Positions 25,805 to 34,853 of a stretch of 64,000 nt of DNA are shown one piece after another. The notes below the pieces were generated by a model. The model had not been told where the DNA came from. It did no database searches and worked only from the letters and a program-made list of their open reading frames with translations. Location: positions 2,885,001 through 2,949,000 of the forward strand of contig NZ_CP081153.1 in the NCBI RefSeq assembly GCF_025140835.1, written 5' to 3'. Position 1 is the stretch's first letter. Every line of letters begins with the position of its first letter. Source of the DNA: Aliiroseovarius sp. M344 (GTDB lineage Bacteria; Pseudomonadota; Alphaproteobacteria; Rhodobacterales; Rhodobacteraceae). Position numbers and translations under genes: made by a program.

Positions 25805-28552
25805 CTAGGCCAGCTCGCGCTCCACCTTCTCAACCTTAACCGCCGCGAACTTCATCTCGGCAATCTTGCCGTAGGGGTCCAATGCCGGATTGGTCAGCGT
25901 ATTGGCTGCGGCTTCGACATAGGCAAATGGCAGGAACACCATGTTTTCGGCGACACCGTAATCGGCGCGCGCCATCACCTCGATCGTGCCGCGACGGGTG
26001 GTCAGACGCACCATTTCGCCCGCCTCGACGCCCATTTCGCGCAAGGTTTTCGGGTTGAGAGAGCAATTTGCTTCCGGCTCAATTGCATCCAGAACAGTGG
26101 CGCGACGGGTCATGGATCCGGTGTGCCAATGCTCCAACTGACGTCCGGTGGTCAACACCATCGGATAGTCCTCATCTGGCAGTTCAGCGGGTGGCAAAAT
26201 TGCGGCCGGGGTGAACCGGGCACGCTTGCTTGCGCGCGGAAAACCATCCCCGAACACAACAGCCTGCCCAGGATCCTCGGGTGACAAAGACGGATAGGTC
26301 ACAGCATTCTGCGCCTCCAACCGATCCCATGTGATGTTATTGAGCGACGGCATCAGGCGACCCATTTCGCCAAACACTTCGCTGGGATGCTTGTATGCCC
26401 AGTTCAGCCCCAATCGTTTCGACAGCTCGACGGTAATCCACCAGTCTTCCTGCGCCTCACCCGGAGGAGCGACGGCAGGTCGACCCATCTGTACTTGCCG
26501 GTTGGTGTTGGACACCGTGCCAGTCTTTTCGGCAAAGGCCGCGGCGGGCAGGACCACGTCGGCATAGCTGGCGGTTTCGGTCAGGAAGATGTCCTGGCTG
26601 ACCAAGAATTCCATCCGTTCCAGCGCTTCGCGCACATGGGTTACATCCGGGTCAGACATGGCCGGGTTTTCACCAAGTATATACATGCCCTTGATGCGGC
26701 GATCATGCACGGCGTCCATAATCTCGACCACCGTCAATCCGGGCTTTTCGGACAAGTTGTCTGTGCCCCAGACGGCATTGAACTCAGCGCGGACGGCTGG
26801 GTCTTTCACTGATTTATAATCCGGCAGGAACATCGGGATCAGACCCGCGTCAGACGCGCCCTGAACGTTGTTCTGGCCGCGCAGCGGGTGCAGACCCGTA
26901 CCCGGGCGACCCACATTGCCAGTCATCAAAGCCAGCGAAATCAGACAGCGCGAATTGTCGGTGCCGTGCACGTGTTGGCTGACCCCCATGCCCCAGAAAA
27001 TCATTCCTGATTTGCCAGATGCGAAGGTACGCGCCGCAGCGCGCAGCTCTTCCGCGGGAATGCCACAGATTTCAGCCATCTCTTCTGGTTTGAAAGCCTT
27101 CAGATGTTCGCGCATTGCTTCCCAATTTTCGGTATGCTTGGCGATATAGGCGTCGTCGGTCAGGCCTTCTTCCGCAATTACATGCATGATCGCGTTCAGC
27201 ATCGAGACATCGCCACCGGGCTTGAACTGTAGCATATGGGTGGCGAACCGGCTGAGCGATGTGCCGCGCGGATCCATTACGATCAGCTTGCCGCCGCGCT
27301 TGGTGAACTGTTTGAAATAGGTCGCCGCAACCGGGTGGTTCTCGATCGGGTTCGAGCCGATGACGATGGCAACATCTGCATTCTCGATTTGGTTGAACGT
27401 GGCAGTCACCGCGCCCGATCCGACATTTTCCAAAAGCGCTGAGACGGACGATGCGTGGCACAGCCGCGTGCAGTGATCGACGTTGTTGTGAGCAAAGCCC
27501 TGACGAATAAACTTCTGGAACAGATAGGCTTCTTCATTGGTGCACTTGGCCGAACCGAAACCCGCAACAGCCTCGCCGCCATGCTCATCTCGCAAACGTC
27601 GCAGGCCGTTCGCGGCCGCATCCAGCGCTTCGTCCCACGTTGCCTCACGGAAGTGGGTCAGCGGATCGGCAGGATCGACGTTCAGCCCCTTGGGCGCGCC
27701 CTCCTTACGGATCAGTGGTTTGGTCAGGCGGTGATCGTGGTTGATATAGTCAAACCCGAAGCGGCCTTTCACACACAAGCGGCCTTCGTTTGCCGGGCCG
27801 TTGATACCTTCGACATAAACAACTTTGTGGTCTTTGACGCGCAGGCTGACCTGACAGCCCACGCCGCAGAACGGACAGACGCTTTCGATCTCTTTGTCGA
27901 AATCGGCGGTGTCTGCCACCTTGGCGGGCATCAATGCGCCCGTTGGGCAGGCCTGCACACATTCGCCGCAGGCCACGCAGGTCGACGCGCCCATCGGGTC
28001 CGAAATATCAAACACCGGATAGGCATCATGCCCGCGCCCTGCCATGCCGATCACGTCATTGACCTGCACTTCACGGCAAGCCCGAACGCAAAGGTTACAC
28101 TGTATGCAGGCGTCCAGATTGACGCTCATCGCCACATGGCTGTCATCCAGCAGCGGAATGCGCCCTGCTTCGAGCTTCGGAAACCGGCTGGTTTCGACAC
28201 CGGTCAGGCTGGCCATATCCAGAAGGTGAGATGACGCATCATGTGCCTTGGCGGGTTGGTCTGCCATCAACAGCTCGACCACCATCTTGCGCGCCGTTTT
28301 CGCACGTGCGTTGTCGGTCGTGACCACCATGCCTTGGGTCGGTTGCCGCACGCAAGATGCCGCAAGCACCCGTTCGCCTTCGATCTCAACCACGCACGCA
28401 CGGCAGTTACCATCAGCGCGCAGGTCCGGAACGTCCTTGTGACACAAATGCGGAATCAGCGTGCCTGTGCGCTTCGCCACATCCCAGATGCTTTCGCCTT
28501 TGCGGGCCACAACTTCTTGCCCGTCCAGGGTAAACTTGATGCCGTCGCTCAT
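25805..28552 (-). CDS. formate dehydrogenase alpha subunit (molybdopterin, NuoG-like N-terminus)
   Basis: The 915-residue protein begins with a [2Fe-2S] domain (C37, C50, C53, C67). Two [4Fe-4S] ferredoxin clusters (CIQCNLC, CVACGEC) and a molybdopterin domain with its own Fe-S motif (CPFCGVGC) follow. The metal ligand is Cys, in HCTRLCHASS, not selenocysteine. This is FdsA/FdhA layout. No beta or gamma (NADH-module) subunit, fdhD or fdsD gene is adjacent, so the electron acceptor is unclear. The start has GGAGG five bases upstream. Confidence 0.9.
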   Translation of the reverse strand: MSDGIKFTLDGQEVVARKGESIWDVAKRTGTLIPHLCHKDVPDLRADGNCRACVVEIEGERVLAASCVRQPTQGMVVTTDNARAKTARKMVVELLMADQPAKAHDASSHLLDMASLTGVETSRFPKLEAGRIPLLDDSHVAMSVNLDACIQCNLCVRACREVQVNDVIGMAGRGHDAYPVFDISDPMGASTCVACGECVQACPTGALMPAKVADTADFDKEIESVCPFCGVGCQVSLRVKDHKVVYVEGINGPANEGRLCVKGRFGFDYINHDHRLTKPLIRKEGAPKGLNVDPADPLTHFREATWDEALDAAANGLRRLRDEHGGEAVAGFGSAKCTNEEAYLFQKFIRQGFAHNNVDHCTRLCHASSVSALLENVGSGAVTATFNQIENADVAIVIGSNPIENHPVAATYFKQFTKRGGKLIVMDPRGTSLSRFATHMLQFKPGGDVSMLNAIMHVIAEEGLTDDAYIAKHTENWEAMREHLKAFKPEEMAEICGIPAEELRAAARTFASGKSGMIFWGMGVSQHVHGTDNSRCLISLALMTGNVGRPGTGLHPLRGQNNVQGASDAGLIPMFLPDYKSVKDPAVRAEFNAVWGTDNLSEKPGLTVVEIMDAVHDRRIKGMYILGENPAMSDPDVTHVREALERMEFLVSQDIFLTETASYADVVLPAAAFAEKTGTVSNTNRQVQMGRPAVAPPGEAQEDWWITVELSKRLGLNWAYKHPSEVFGEMGRLMPSLNNITWDRLEAQNAVTYPSLSPEDPGQAVVFGDGFPRASKRARFTPAAILPPAELPDEDYPMVLTTGRQLEHWHTGSMTRRATVLDAIEPEANCSLNPKTLREMGVEAGEMVRLTTRRGTIEVMARADYGVAENMVFLPFAYVEAAANTLTNPALDPYGKIAEMKFAAVKVEKVERELA

Positions 28553-28697
28553 TGAAACCTCCGCCTAATCAAAGACAGTATAAACCACGTGATACGGTCC
28601 GTCAGTCTTTCAATCCCGACACCCCGCACCGTTTTTGCGCCAGCACCCCTTTTCGAACTGGGTCCAACGCACTAGCAATAGGCGGAAAGGAATCCTC

Positions 28698-29348
28698 ATG
28701 ACCACAATCACGCTGATCCGCCACGGCCAGGCCAACAACACGGCGACGGACGAAGCAGGCTATGATCGCCTGTCCGATCTGGGTCGGCAGCAGTCACGCT
28801 GGCTGGGTGAATATATGCGGGAAACCGGGCAACGCTATAGCAAGGTTTATACCGGAACATTGACGCGTCACCAGCAAACCGCCGAGGAATGGGGGGCTGC
28901 GAAGTTCACAGCTGATGCCCGGCTGGACGAGGTCCGCTATTTCGATCTGTCCGAGCGGATGCACACTCAGTTTGGCATCCCGCATCCGCGCACCCACGAA
29001 GATTTTGTAGACCATCTGCCGTTGACCTTCTCGGCCTGGCAGGAAGGTAAAATTGACGACGTCCCCGAAACGTTCCATGATTTTCAAAGCCGCGTAAGCG
29101 ACGTGATTTACGACATCGCGGAACAGGGTGAGGACGCAATCATCTTTACCTCGGGCGGATTCATCGGCATGGCCACCCGTGTCGTTATGGGTCTGGACAT
29201 CGCGCCTTTCACCCGTGCGATCTTGCCGATTATGAACAGTTCAGTGCACCGGATGCGACTAACGCAGGCAGGGCTTAGTCTGATACAGTTCAACGCGGTG
29301 CCACATCTGGAACCCATCGACCGCCACCACGCGCAAACCCATTTCTAA
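28698..29348 (+). CDS. histidine phosphatase family protein
   Basis: The 216-residue protein has the phosphoglycerate-mutase-like motif LIRHGQAN near residue 8. Later it has GTLTRHQQTAEEW and FTSGGFIGM in place of the usual second catalytic-His motif (SHGG/SHGH), where the His seems replaced. Substrate unknown. The ATG at 28698 has AAAGGAA. It is 12 bases upstream of the saccharopine dehydrogenase gene, so it is probably the first gene of that operon. Confidence 0.85.
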   Translation: MTTITLIRHGQANNTATDEAGYDRLSDLGRQQSRWLGEYMRETGQRYSKVYTGTLTRHQQTAEEWGAAKFTADARLDEVRYFDLSERMHTQFGIPHPRTHEDFVDHLPLTFSAWQEGKIDDVPETFHDFQSRVSDVIYDIAEQGEDAIIFTSGGFIGMATRVVMGLDIAPFTRAILPIMNSSVHRMRLTQAGLSLIQFNAVPHLEPIDRHHAQTHF

Positions 29349-29360
29349 GGAACTTTGACC

Positions 29361-30416
29361 ATGACACATCTTTGGGTTCGGGCCGAACAACGCCCCAACG
29401 AAGACCGCGTGGGCCTGACACCCGACGGTGCCAAGACGCTGATTGCGGCGGGTCTTCGGGTCACGGTCGAGGACAGTCGCGTCCGCGCAATTGGCATCGA
29501 TGGATATCGCGCCGCTGGCTGTGAGATTGCGCCAGAAAACAACTGGCCCAATGCACCGAAGGACGCCATCATTTTCGGCCTGAAAGAGCTGCCTGAAGAT
29601 GGCACGCCCCTGCCCCATCGCCACATCATGTTTGGCCATGCTTTCAAAGGACAGCATTCTGGCCGCGCATTACTGGAACGGTTCAAGGCCGGGGGCGGCA
29701 CGCTCTATGATTTGGAATATCTGGTGGGCGAGGACGGACGACGCATGGCAGCTTTTGGCTATTGGGCCGGGTTCGCGGGCGCCGCGGTGACGTTGAAGGC
29801 CTGGGCAGCACAGCAGCATGGTGAACTTTGTGGACCTGTCGGCGCTTATAAGAACAAAGACGCCCTTCTGGACGAACTGCGAGCCGAACTGGATGCCACT
29901 GGCGCGCCACGGCCAAACGCCATCGTCATTGGTGCGCTTGGCCGGGTTGGCACAGGTGCCTCAAACCTGATGGAGGCATTAGGCGTCGCGGTTACCAAAT
30001 GGGACATGGCCGAAACCGCCAGCGGCGGGCCATTCCCCGAAATTCTTGACCACAATCTGTTCATCAACTGCATTCTTGCCGGGCCGCAAACGCCTGTATT
30101 TGTGCCACGCGAGGCGTTAGCTGCAGATCGCAAGCTGACCGCTATCGGCGACGTGGCCTGCGACCCGGACAGCGACTACAATCCGGTGCCAGTTTACGAC
30201 AAAGCCACCAGTTGGGCCGCCCCGGCACTGCGCGTGGCGCATATCCCGGTGCTCGATGTGATGGCAATCGACAATCTGCCGTCTATGCTACCCTTGGAAA
30301 GTTCTATCGACTATGCTGGGCAACTGCTTCCCTCGCTTCTGACTCTAACTGATCCGGAGACCGGCGTCTGGGCACGGGCCGAGGCGACGTTCAGAACCCA
30401 CATGAAGGATATCTGA
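29361..30416 (+). CDS. saccharopine dehydrogenase (L-lysine-forming type)
   Basis: The 351-residue protein matches the LYS1/AlaDH-PNT fold: WVRAEQRPNEDRVGLTP at the start, FGHAFKGQ in the N-terminal domain, and a nucleotide-binding IVIGALGRVGTGA. In fungi this enzyme interconverts saccharopine and lysine. In bacteria with the saccharopine route it condenses lysine with 2-oxoglutarate during degradation. A paired second dehydrogenase gene downstream supports this. Two upstream in-frame codons (TTG ACC) exist, but ATG at 29361 with AAGGA is preferred. Confidence 0.9.
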   Translation: MTHLWVRAEQRPNEDRVGLTPDGAKTLIAAGLRVTVEDSRVRAIGIDGYRAAGCEIAPENNWPNAPKDAIIFGLKELPEDGTPLPHRHIMFGHAFKGQHSGRALLERFKAGGGTLYDLEYLVGEDGRRMAAFGYWAGFAGAAVTLKAWAAQQHGELCGPVGAYKNKDALLDELRAELDATGAPRPNAIVIGALGRVGTGASNLMEALGVAVTKWDMAETASGGPFPEILDHNLFINCILAGPQTPVFVPREALAADRKLTAIGDVACDPDSDYNPVPVYDKATSWAAPALRVAHIPVLDVMAIDNLPSMLPLESSIDYAGQLLPSLLTLTDPETGVWARAEATFRTHMKDI

Positions 30417-30417
30417 G

Positions 30418-30666
30418 ATGGAAACCCTGATCGGCAGCGCGGCGGGCGTGATCAGCACCATTTGCTGGCTGCCACAGACAGTCCGGGCTTGGCGAACGCG
30501 CCATACCGCTGACCTGTCCCTGCCGACGAACCTAATGGTCTTTGCCTCGATTGCGTTGTGGTTGGTTTATGGCCTTATGCTTGATGCATGGCCAATGGTC
30601 ATCGCAAACGCAATTGCTTTGGTGATGGTTGGCTCGATCATCACGGCAAAACTGAAATTTGGCTGA
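30418..30666 (+). CDS. SemiSWEET-type small membrane transporter
   Basis: The 82-residue protein has three predicted membrane helices and the PQ-loop motif, here CWLPQTVRAWRTR in the first helix. This is the SemiSWEET layout, which works as a homodimer and usually moves sugars down a gradient. It starts one base after the stop of the upstream saccharopine dehydrogenase and ends 14 bases before the next one. Its place inside a lysine operon suggests an unusual cargo or a regulatory link. Confidence 0.85.
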   Translation: METLIGSAAGVISTICWLPQTVRAWRTRHTADLSLPTNLMVFASIALWLVYGLMLDAWPMVIANAIALVMVGSIITAKLKFG

Positions 30667-30680
30667 AAGGAACACGTGAT

Positions 30681-31817
30681 ATGACAATCCATTGGTGTGG
30701 CACCGGCCTCTCAGCTATCCCTGGCCTGCGGCGGCTGATCGAAAATGACCGCAATGTTGTGGTCTGGAACAGAACAGTCGACAAAGCGCGTGACGCCGTC
30801 GGGGATCTGACCAACGACATCCGCACTTTCAATCTGGATGCCGTCACGACAGCGCTCGCCCCTGGCGACATCGCGGTTTCGATGTTGCCCGGCGATCTGC
30901 ACGTGCCCCTTGCACAACGCTGCCTTCAGAAAGGCGCGCATTTTGTTTCCTCAAGCTATATCACACCAGAAATGCGCGCGCTTGATGAAGACTTCCGCGA
31001 TGCGGGGCTGGCCTGCGTGAACGAGATCGGGCTGGACCCGGGCATCGACCACCTGATGGCCCACTGGCTGGTGGCTGACTATCGCGCGTCGGACGCTTAT
31101 GACGTGGGCAACAAGCTCAGCTTCATATCCTATTGCGGTGGCGTACCAAAAGCGCCGAACCCGTTTCGGTACAAATTCAGCTGGTCGCCTTTGGGAGTTC
31201 TAAAAGCGCTCCGCTCGCCCTCGCGGTCGATCAAGGATGGCAAAGCCTTTGACGTGGACCGCCCCTGGGACGCGATCAGCAGCTACGACGCTCCATTGCC
31301 TGATGCTGAAAGCTTCGAGGTCTACCCGAACCGCGACTCGATCCCATTCATAGAAGAATACAACTTTGACCCCGCTTGGAATATCGACCTGTTCGTGCGC
31401 GGCACCCTACGCCTGAACGGATGGGCCGAGGCGTGGAAAGATGTTTTTTCCGAGGTTGAAACGCTGCAAGGCGAAGAAGGCGATGCACGTTTGAAAGAGA
31501 TGTCCGACCAGTTTTGGGACGAAAACTCATACGACCAAGGCGAGCCAGACCGCGTGATCATGTGCGTGGCGCTGAAGGCGGAAAAGGACGGGGCCGAGGT
31601 CTATCACAAGACTTATGTGATGGATGCCTGGGGCGACGCGCGCGGCACTGCCATGGCGCGGCTTGTCTCGACCCCGGTTTCGTTGGCAATCGACATGATC
31701 CTTGAAGGCAGCGCACCAGCCGGTGTGTCTGCAGCCACCGCCGATCCTGAAATGATTGAGGCTTGGATGGGGCATGTGAAGGAACTGGCTCAGCATGTCG
31801 AGGTGGTGGATCACTGA
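30681..31817 (+). CDS. saccharopine dehydrogenase family protein (glutamate-forming type)
   Basis: The 378-residue protein fits the LYS9-like saccharopine reductase/dehydrogenase family. It has an N-terminal Rossmann region (WCGTGLSAIPGLRRL), SMLPGDLHVPLA, and a catalytic-domain stretch NEIGLDPGIDHLMAH that is diagnostic. It would split saccharopine into glutamate and 2-aminoadipate semialdehyde. With the partner gene 29361-30416 it completes the first two steps of the saccharopine pathway. ATG at 30681 follows GAAAGGAA. Confidence 0.9.
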   Translation: MTIHWCGTGLSAIPGLRRLIENDRNVVVWNRTVDKARDAVGDLTNDIRTFNLDAVTTALAPGDIAVSMLPGDLHVPLAQRCLQKGAHFVSSSYITPEMRALDEDFRDAGLACVNEIGLDPGIDHLMAHWLVADYRASDAYDVGNKLSFISYCGGVPKAPNPFRYKFSWSPLGVLKALRSPSRSIKDGKAFDVDRPWDAISSYDAPLPDAESFEVYPNRDSIPFIEEYNFDPAWNIDLFVRGTLRLNGWAEAWKDVFSEVETLQGEEGDARLKEMSDQFWDENSYDQGEPDRVIMCVALKAEKDGAEVYHKTYVMDAWGDARGTAMARLVSTPVSLAIDMILEGSAPAGVSAATADPEMIEAWMGHVKELAQHVEVVDH

Positions 31818-32078
31818 TAAGGCTGCGTAAACCCGCGCATTGTTGCCTGCTTAAGCTCTGTTCCCATCTGAATAACCGATCAGGACCTTAAGCTCTTCAA
31901 GCTGATAGCTGAGACGTTGTTATCAGACTGAATGGGCAAAAAAGGGTCACAGAGTGAGGTAGCGCAGGATTGTTTCGACATCGGTGGATACACCTGCCGC
32001 AACCACTTTTCGTTACCTGACAGCCCTGCCCAGCATTCTGCTTTTGAGTTTGCGAGATGCAAATTCTAAGATGGGAGC

Positions 32079-33626
32079 ATGAAACGCATATTCAAACTTC
32101 TGGTATTGGTGGTGCTTGCGGCAACATTGTACGTCGGCATCGCACGGATGTTGTTTCCCTTGCCGGACATCTCTGATCGGGCTGCACAGTTTGCGATCCC
32201 AACCAGTTCTGCAACAACCATCGGGTCCATCGTCAGCGAGGAAAGCGCCGCCTATCCCGGACTGACCGGGGTGCTTCCGTTGAGGGGCGGTCCGGAAGCC
32301 CTCTATGAACGGTTGTTGCTCATCGGCGCATCCGAGCAATCAATCGACGCGCAATATTACATCTGGCACGATGACATCTCAGGTATCTTGTTGCTCGACG
32401 CCCTGCTCAAAGCTGCCCAAAGAGGGGTGAAGGTGCGGTTGCTGCTGGATGACAATGGTGTGCCCGGCCTCGACGACATCATGGCCACCTTGAACACACA
32501 CGAAAATATCGAGATTCGACTGTTCAATCCATCAACCGTACGCACGCCAAAATATGCCGGCTATACCTTTGATTTCCTGAGAATGAACCGACGTATGCAT
32601 AACAAGTCCTTCATTGTCGACGGCGCTGTTGCGATTGTTGGCGGACGCAACATCGGCGACGAATACTTCAGGGTAGGCGAGGACAGTTTCTATGTTGACC
32701 TAGATGTGTCGGTCGCGGGTGCTGTCGTGGCCGAAACAGTGGACATGTTTGATCAGTATTGGAACAGTCAATCCGTGTTCGCTGTCGAGTCAATCGTTCG
32801 CAAAGCAGGTGACGTTGACGCGTTTAATGCCCGGGTCGCTGAGGTCTCTGCCAGTTCTGACGCAGTAGAGATTTTGGCGGCCGTTCTCGATCGTGCCGCC
32901 GGATACTCAACCCGAAAAAAGCTGTACGAATGGACCGATGTTCAATTGATTGCCGATGATCCGATCAAAGGCCAAGGCATCGCAACACGCGAGCAATTGA
33001 TGATCACAAGGCTTGGCAACATCTTGGGCGCTATCGAGGCACGCTTGGATCTTGTTTCTGCATACTTCGTACCCGGGGAACGTGGCACAGACTGGATTTC
33101 CAGTATTGCGTTGTCGGGCAAGGATGTCCGAATTGTAACCAACGCCATGAATACCACAGACGTTCTTTTGGTGCACGCTGGATACACGAAATATCGCCGT
33201 GAATTGCTAGAGGCCGGTGTGGGCCTTTACGAGCTCAAACTGCGCGGTGGGGCTGAGAGCCCGGATGTGCTGAAGCAACCTTTCGGACTGTCAGGTGCCA
33301 GCCTGCATGCAAAAACATTTGCAGTTGACGGAGCACGCGTATTCATCGGGTCCTTCAACTTCGATCCGCGCTCAGCACTTTTAAATTGCGAGATGGGATA
33401 CCTGATCGAAAGCCCGCGACTGGCCCGCCATGTAAGCGATGGCGTTGATGGGCAGTTGTTGCTGGCAAGTTATCAGCCGGGCTTAACCCCCGAGGATAAG
33501 ATGATCTGGCGGGAACCGCTGAATGACGGCTCAACGGTCATTTATCAAGAAGAACCCGGGGCAACTTGGCTCGAACAGATCGCAATTACAATTATTGGCT
33601 TGCTACCGATCGAATGGATGTTGTGA
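32079..33626 (+). CDS. phospholipase D family protein (cardiolipin synthase-like)
   Basis: The 515-residue protein has an N-terminal membrane anchor (about 5-23). Two complete HKD motifs follow: H174-x-K176-x4-D181 and H410-x-K412-x4-D417. The SIDAQYYIWHDDISG stretch and overall size resemble ClsC-type cardiolipin synthases and other membrane PLD proteins, so transphosphatidylation or phosphodiester cleavage at the membrane is expected. It overlaps the next gene by one base (TGATG), so the two probably act together. Confidence 0.9.
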   Translation: MKRIFKLLVLVVLAATLYVGIARMLFPLPDISDRAAQFAIPTSSATTIGSIVSEESAAYPGLTGVLPLRGGPEALYERLLLIGASEQSIDAQYYIWHDDISGILLLDALLKAAQRGVKVRLLLDDNGVPGLDDIMATLNTHENIEIRLFNPSTVRTPKYAGYTFDFLRMNRRMHNKSFIVDGAVAIVGGRNIGDEYFRVGEDSFYVDLDVSVAGAVVAETVDMFDQYWNSQSVFAVESIVRKAGDVDAFNARVAEVSASSDAVEILAAVLDRAAGYSTRKKLYEWTDVQLIADDPIKGQGIATREQLMITRLGNILGAIEARLDLVSAYFVPGERGTDWISSIALSGKDVRIVTNAMNTTDVLLVHAGYTKYRRELLEAGVGLYELKLRGGAESPDVLKQPFGLSGASLHAKTFAVDGARVFIGSFNFDPRSALLNCEMGYLIESPRLARHVSDGVDGQLLLASYQPGLTPEDKMIWREPLNDGSTVIYQEEPGATWLEQIAITIIGLLPIEWML

Positions 33627-34705
33627 TGGCGCGTTCAGAAAAACGATGCGCGAAAGACCTGAAGTATTGGGTTATTCAGTTGGCGGCTGTCATTTTCTGT
33701 TCCTTCTCTGCGACTCCGTCTGCCTCGATTGCGCAACCTACAGATATGGAAGAGGTCGTTCCCTTTTTGACACTTAGAAATGACACCGGCTCTGATGTTC
33801 CCGAAGAATCCTTTGGCGATGAGCGCAGCAACCCGAAGGCTGGATGGTGCAAAGTCCGGGAATTGGACCTCGATCTGCTATCACCGCTCGCTGAAGCTTC
33901 ACCTGCCTATATCCGGGAAGAACTCCTCAAGGTTGATTGGGTTCAAAAAGCAAGACGCGATGCGGTGTTTGATGCATTGGAAATTTCGGCGGGGGGCGGC
34001 ATGCCTCTGCTTTACGTTCATGGCTATAATATCAGTTTCGAGAAAGGCTGTCGGCGCGCTTCCACTTTGCAAAAGAATGCTGGCCTTACGGGGCGCTTGC
34101 TTTGGTTCAGCTGGCCGTCAGATGGTGCACTAACCAATTACACGCATGACGAAGCTGACCTTTATTGGAGCATCCCGGATTTGGCAGATGCGATCGAGGA
34201 GATGGAAGGAAGATTTGGCGGCAACCGTACAAGTATTGCCGGGCACAGCCTTGGTGCACGCGGAGTCGTTCTGGCTCTTTATGAAGTTGCGAGCAGAAAT
34301 CCTGACATCCGGATTGATGAGGTGGTCTTGCTCGCGCCCGATATGGATTTCCAAATATTCGAACGGATACTGCCCCGTATCCGACCGATTGTAGGCAACA
34401 TAACGATATACATCACATCAGGGGACCGACCGCTTGCGCTTTCCGCTCAACTACATGGCTATCCACGGCTGGGTGAGACAGGGAACGATGTGTCCAACCT
34501 TTCTGCCGTGGAAATAATCGATCTCAGCGACCTTCCGGCCGAAAGTCCGACCGGTCACCTTTACCATATATACAGTGAAGAAGTTGGCGCAGACCTGAGC
34601 CAGCTTCTGAACGAAGGAAAGCCTGCGAATAAGCGACGCAATCTGGTTCGGACCGGCAAAAACCTGTGGATACTTCACCAAGACGACGGCGTTGCGGATG
34701 AGTAA
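33626..34705 (+). CDS. exported DUF900-type alpha/beta hydrolase
   Basis: The 359-residue protein has an N-terminal hydrophobic segment (about 14-36), probably a signal peptide ending near SIA-Q. A DUF900-like alpha/beta-hydrolase follows, with LLYVHGYN, FSWPSDG and the nucleophile elbow GHSLG (S208). It is coupled to the phospholipase D gene by a one-base overlap. A lipid or ester substrate in the envelope is a sensible inference. A paralogous lipoprotein lies at 49838-50956. Confidence 0.85.
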   Translation: MARSEKRCAKDLKYWVIQLAAVIFCSFSATPSASIAQPTDMEEVVPFLTLRNDTGSDVPEESFGDERSNPKAGWCKVRELDLDLLSPLAEASPAYIREELLKVDWVQKARRDAVFDALEISAGGGMPLLYVHGYNISFEKGCRRASTLQKNAGLTGRLLWFSWPSDGALTNYTHDEADLYWSIPDLADAIEEMEGRFGGNRTSIAGHSLGARGVVLALYEVASRNPDIRIDEVVLLAPDMDFQIFERILPRIRPIVGNITIYITSGDRPLALSAQLHGYPRLGETGNDVSNLSAVEIIDLSDLPAESPTGHLYHIYSEEVGADLSQLLNEGKPANKRRNLVRTGKNLWILHQDDGVADE

Positions 34706-34812
34706 CGCCGATCGAATCAGCGAATACTGTTTGGACCAAGCCAAGTGCGACCTGCGGACAACTCACAGCACCCCATGCGATGGGCTGCGGCCCAAGTGCT
34801 GGCCACCGTGAT

Positions 34813-34845
34813 ACATTCGACCCCCTTCTGGAGGCGGTCGAATGT
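34813..34845. terminator. hairpin between convergent genes, likely terminator
   Basis: A perfect 10-bp stem, ACATTCGACC with GGTCGAATGT, encloses 13 bases. It lies between the DUF900 hydrolase stop and the serine hydrolase stop. It lacks a T run, so termination efficiency is uncertain. Confidence 0.5.
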
Positions 34846-34853
34846 GACATAGC

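Noticed and set aside
31880-32062. Possible 60-residue minus-strand gene before the phospholipase D gene
   Set aside because: No ribosome site or motif. The 261-base gap shows nothing else that can be supported.
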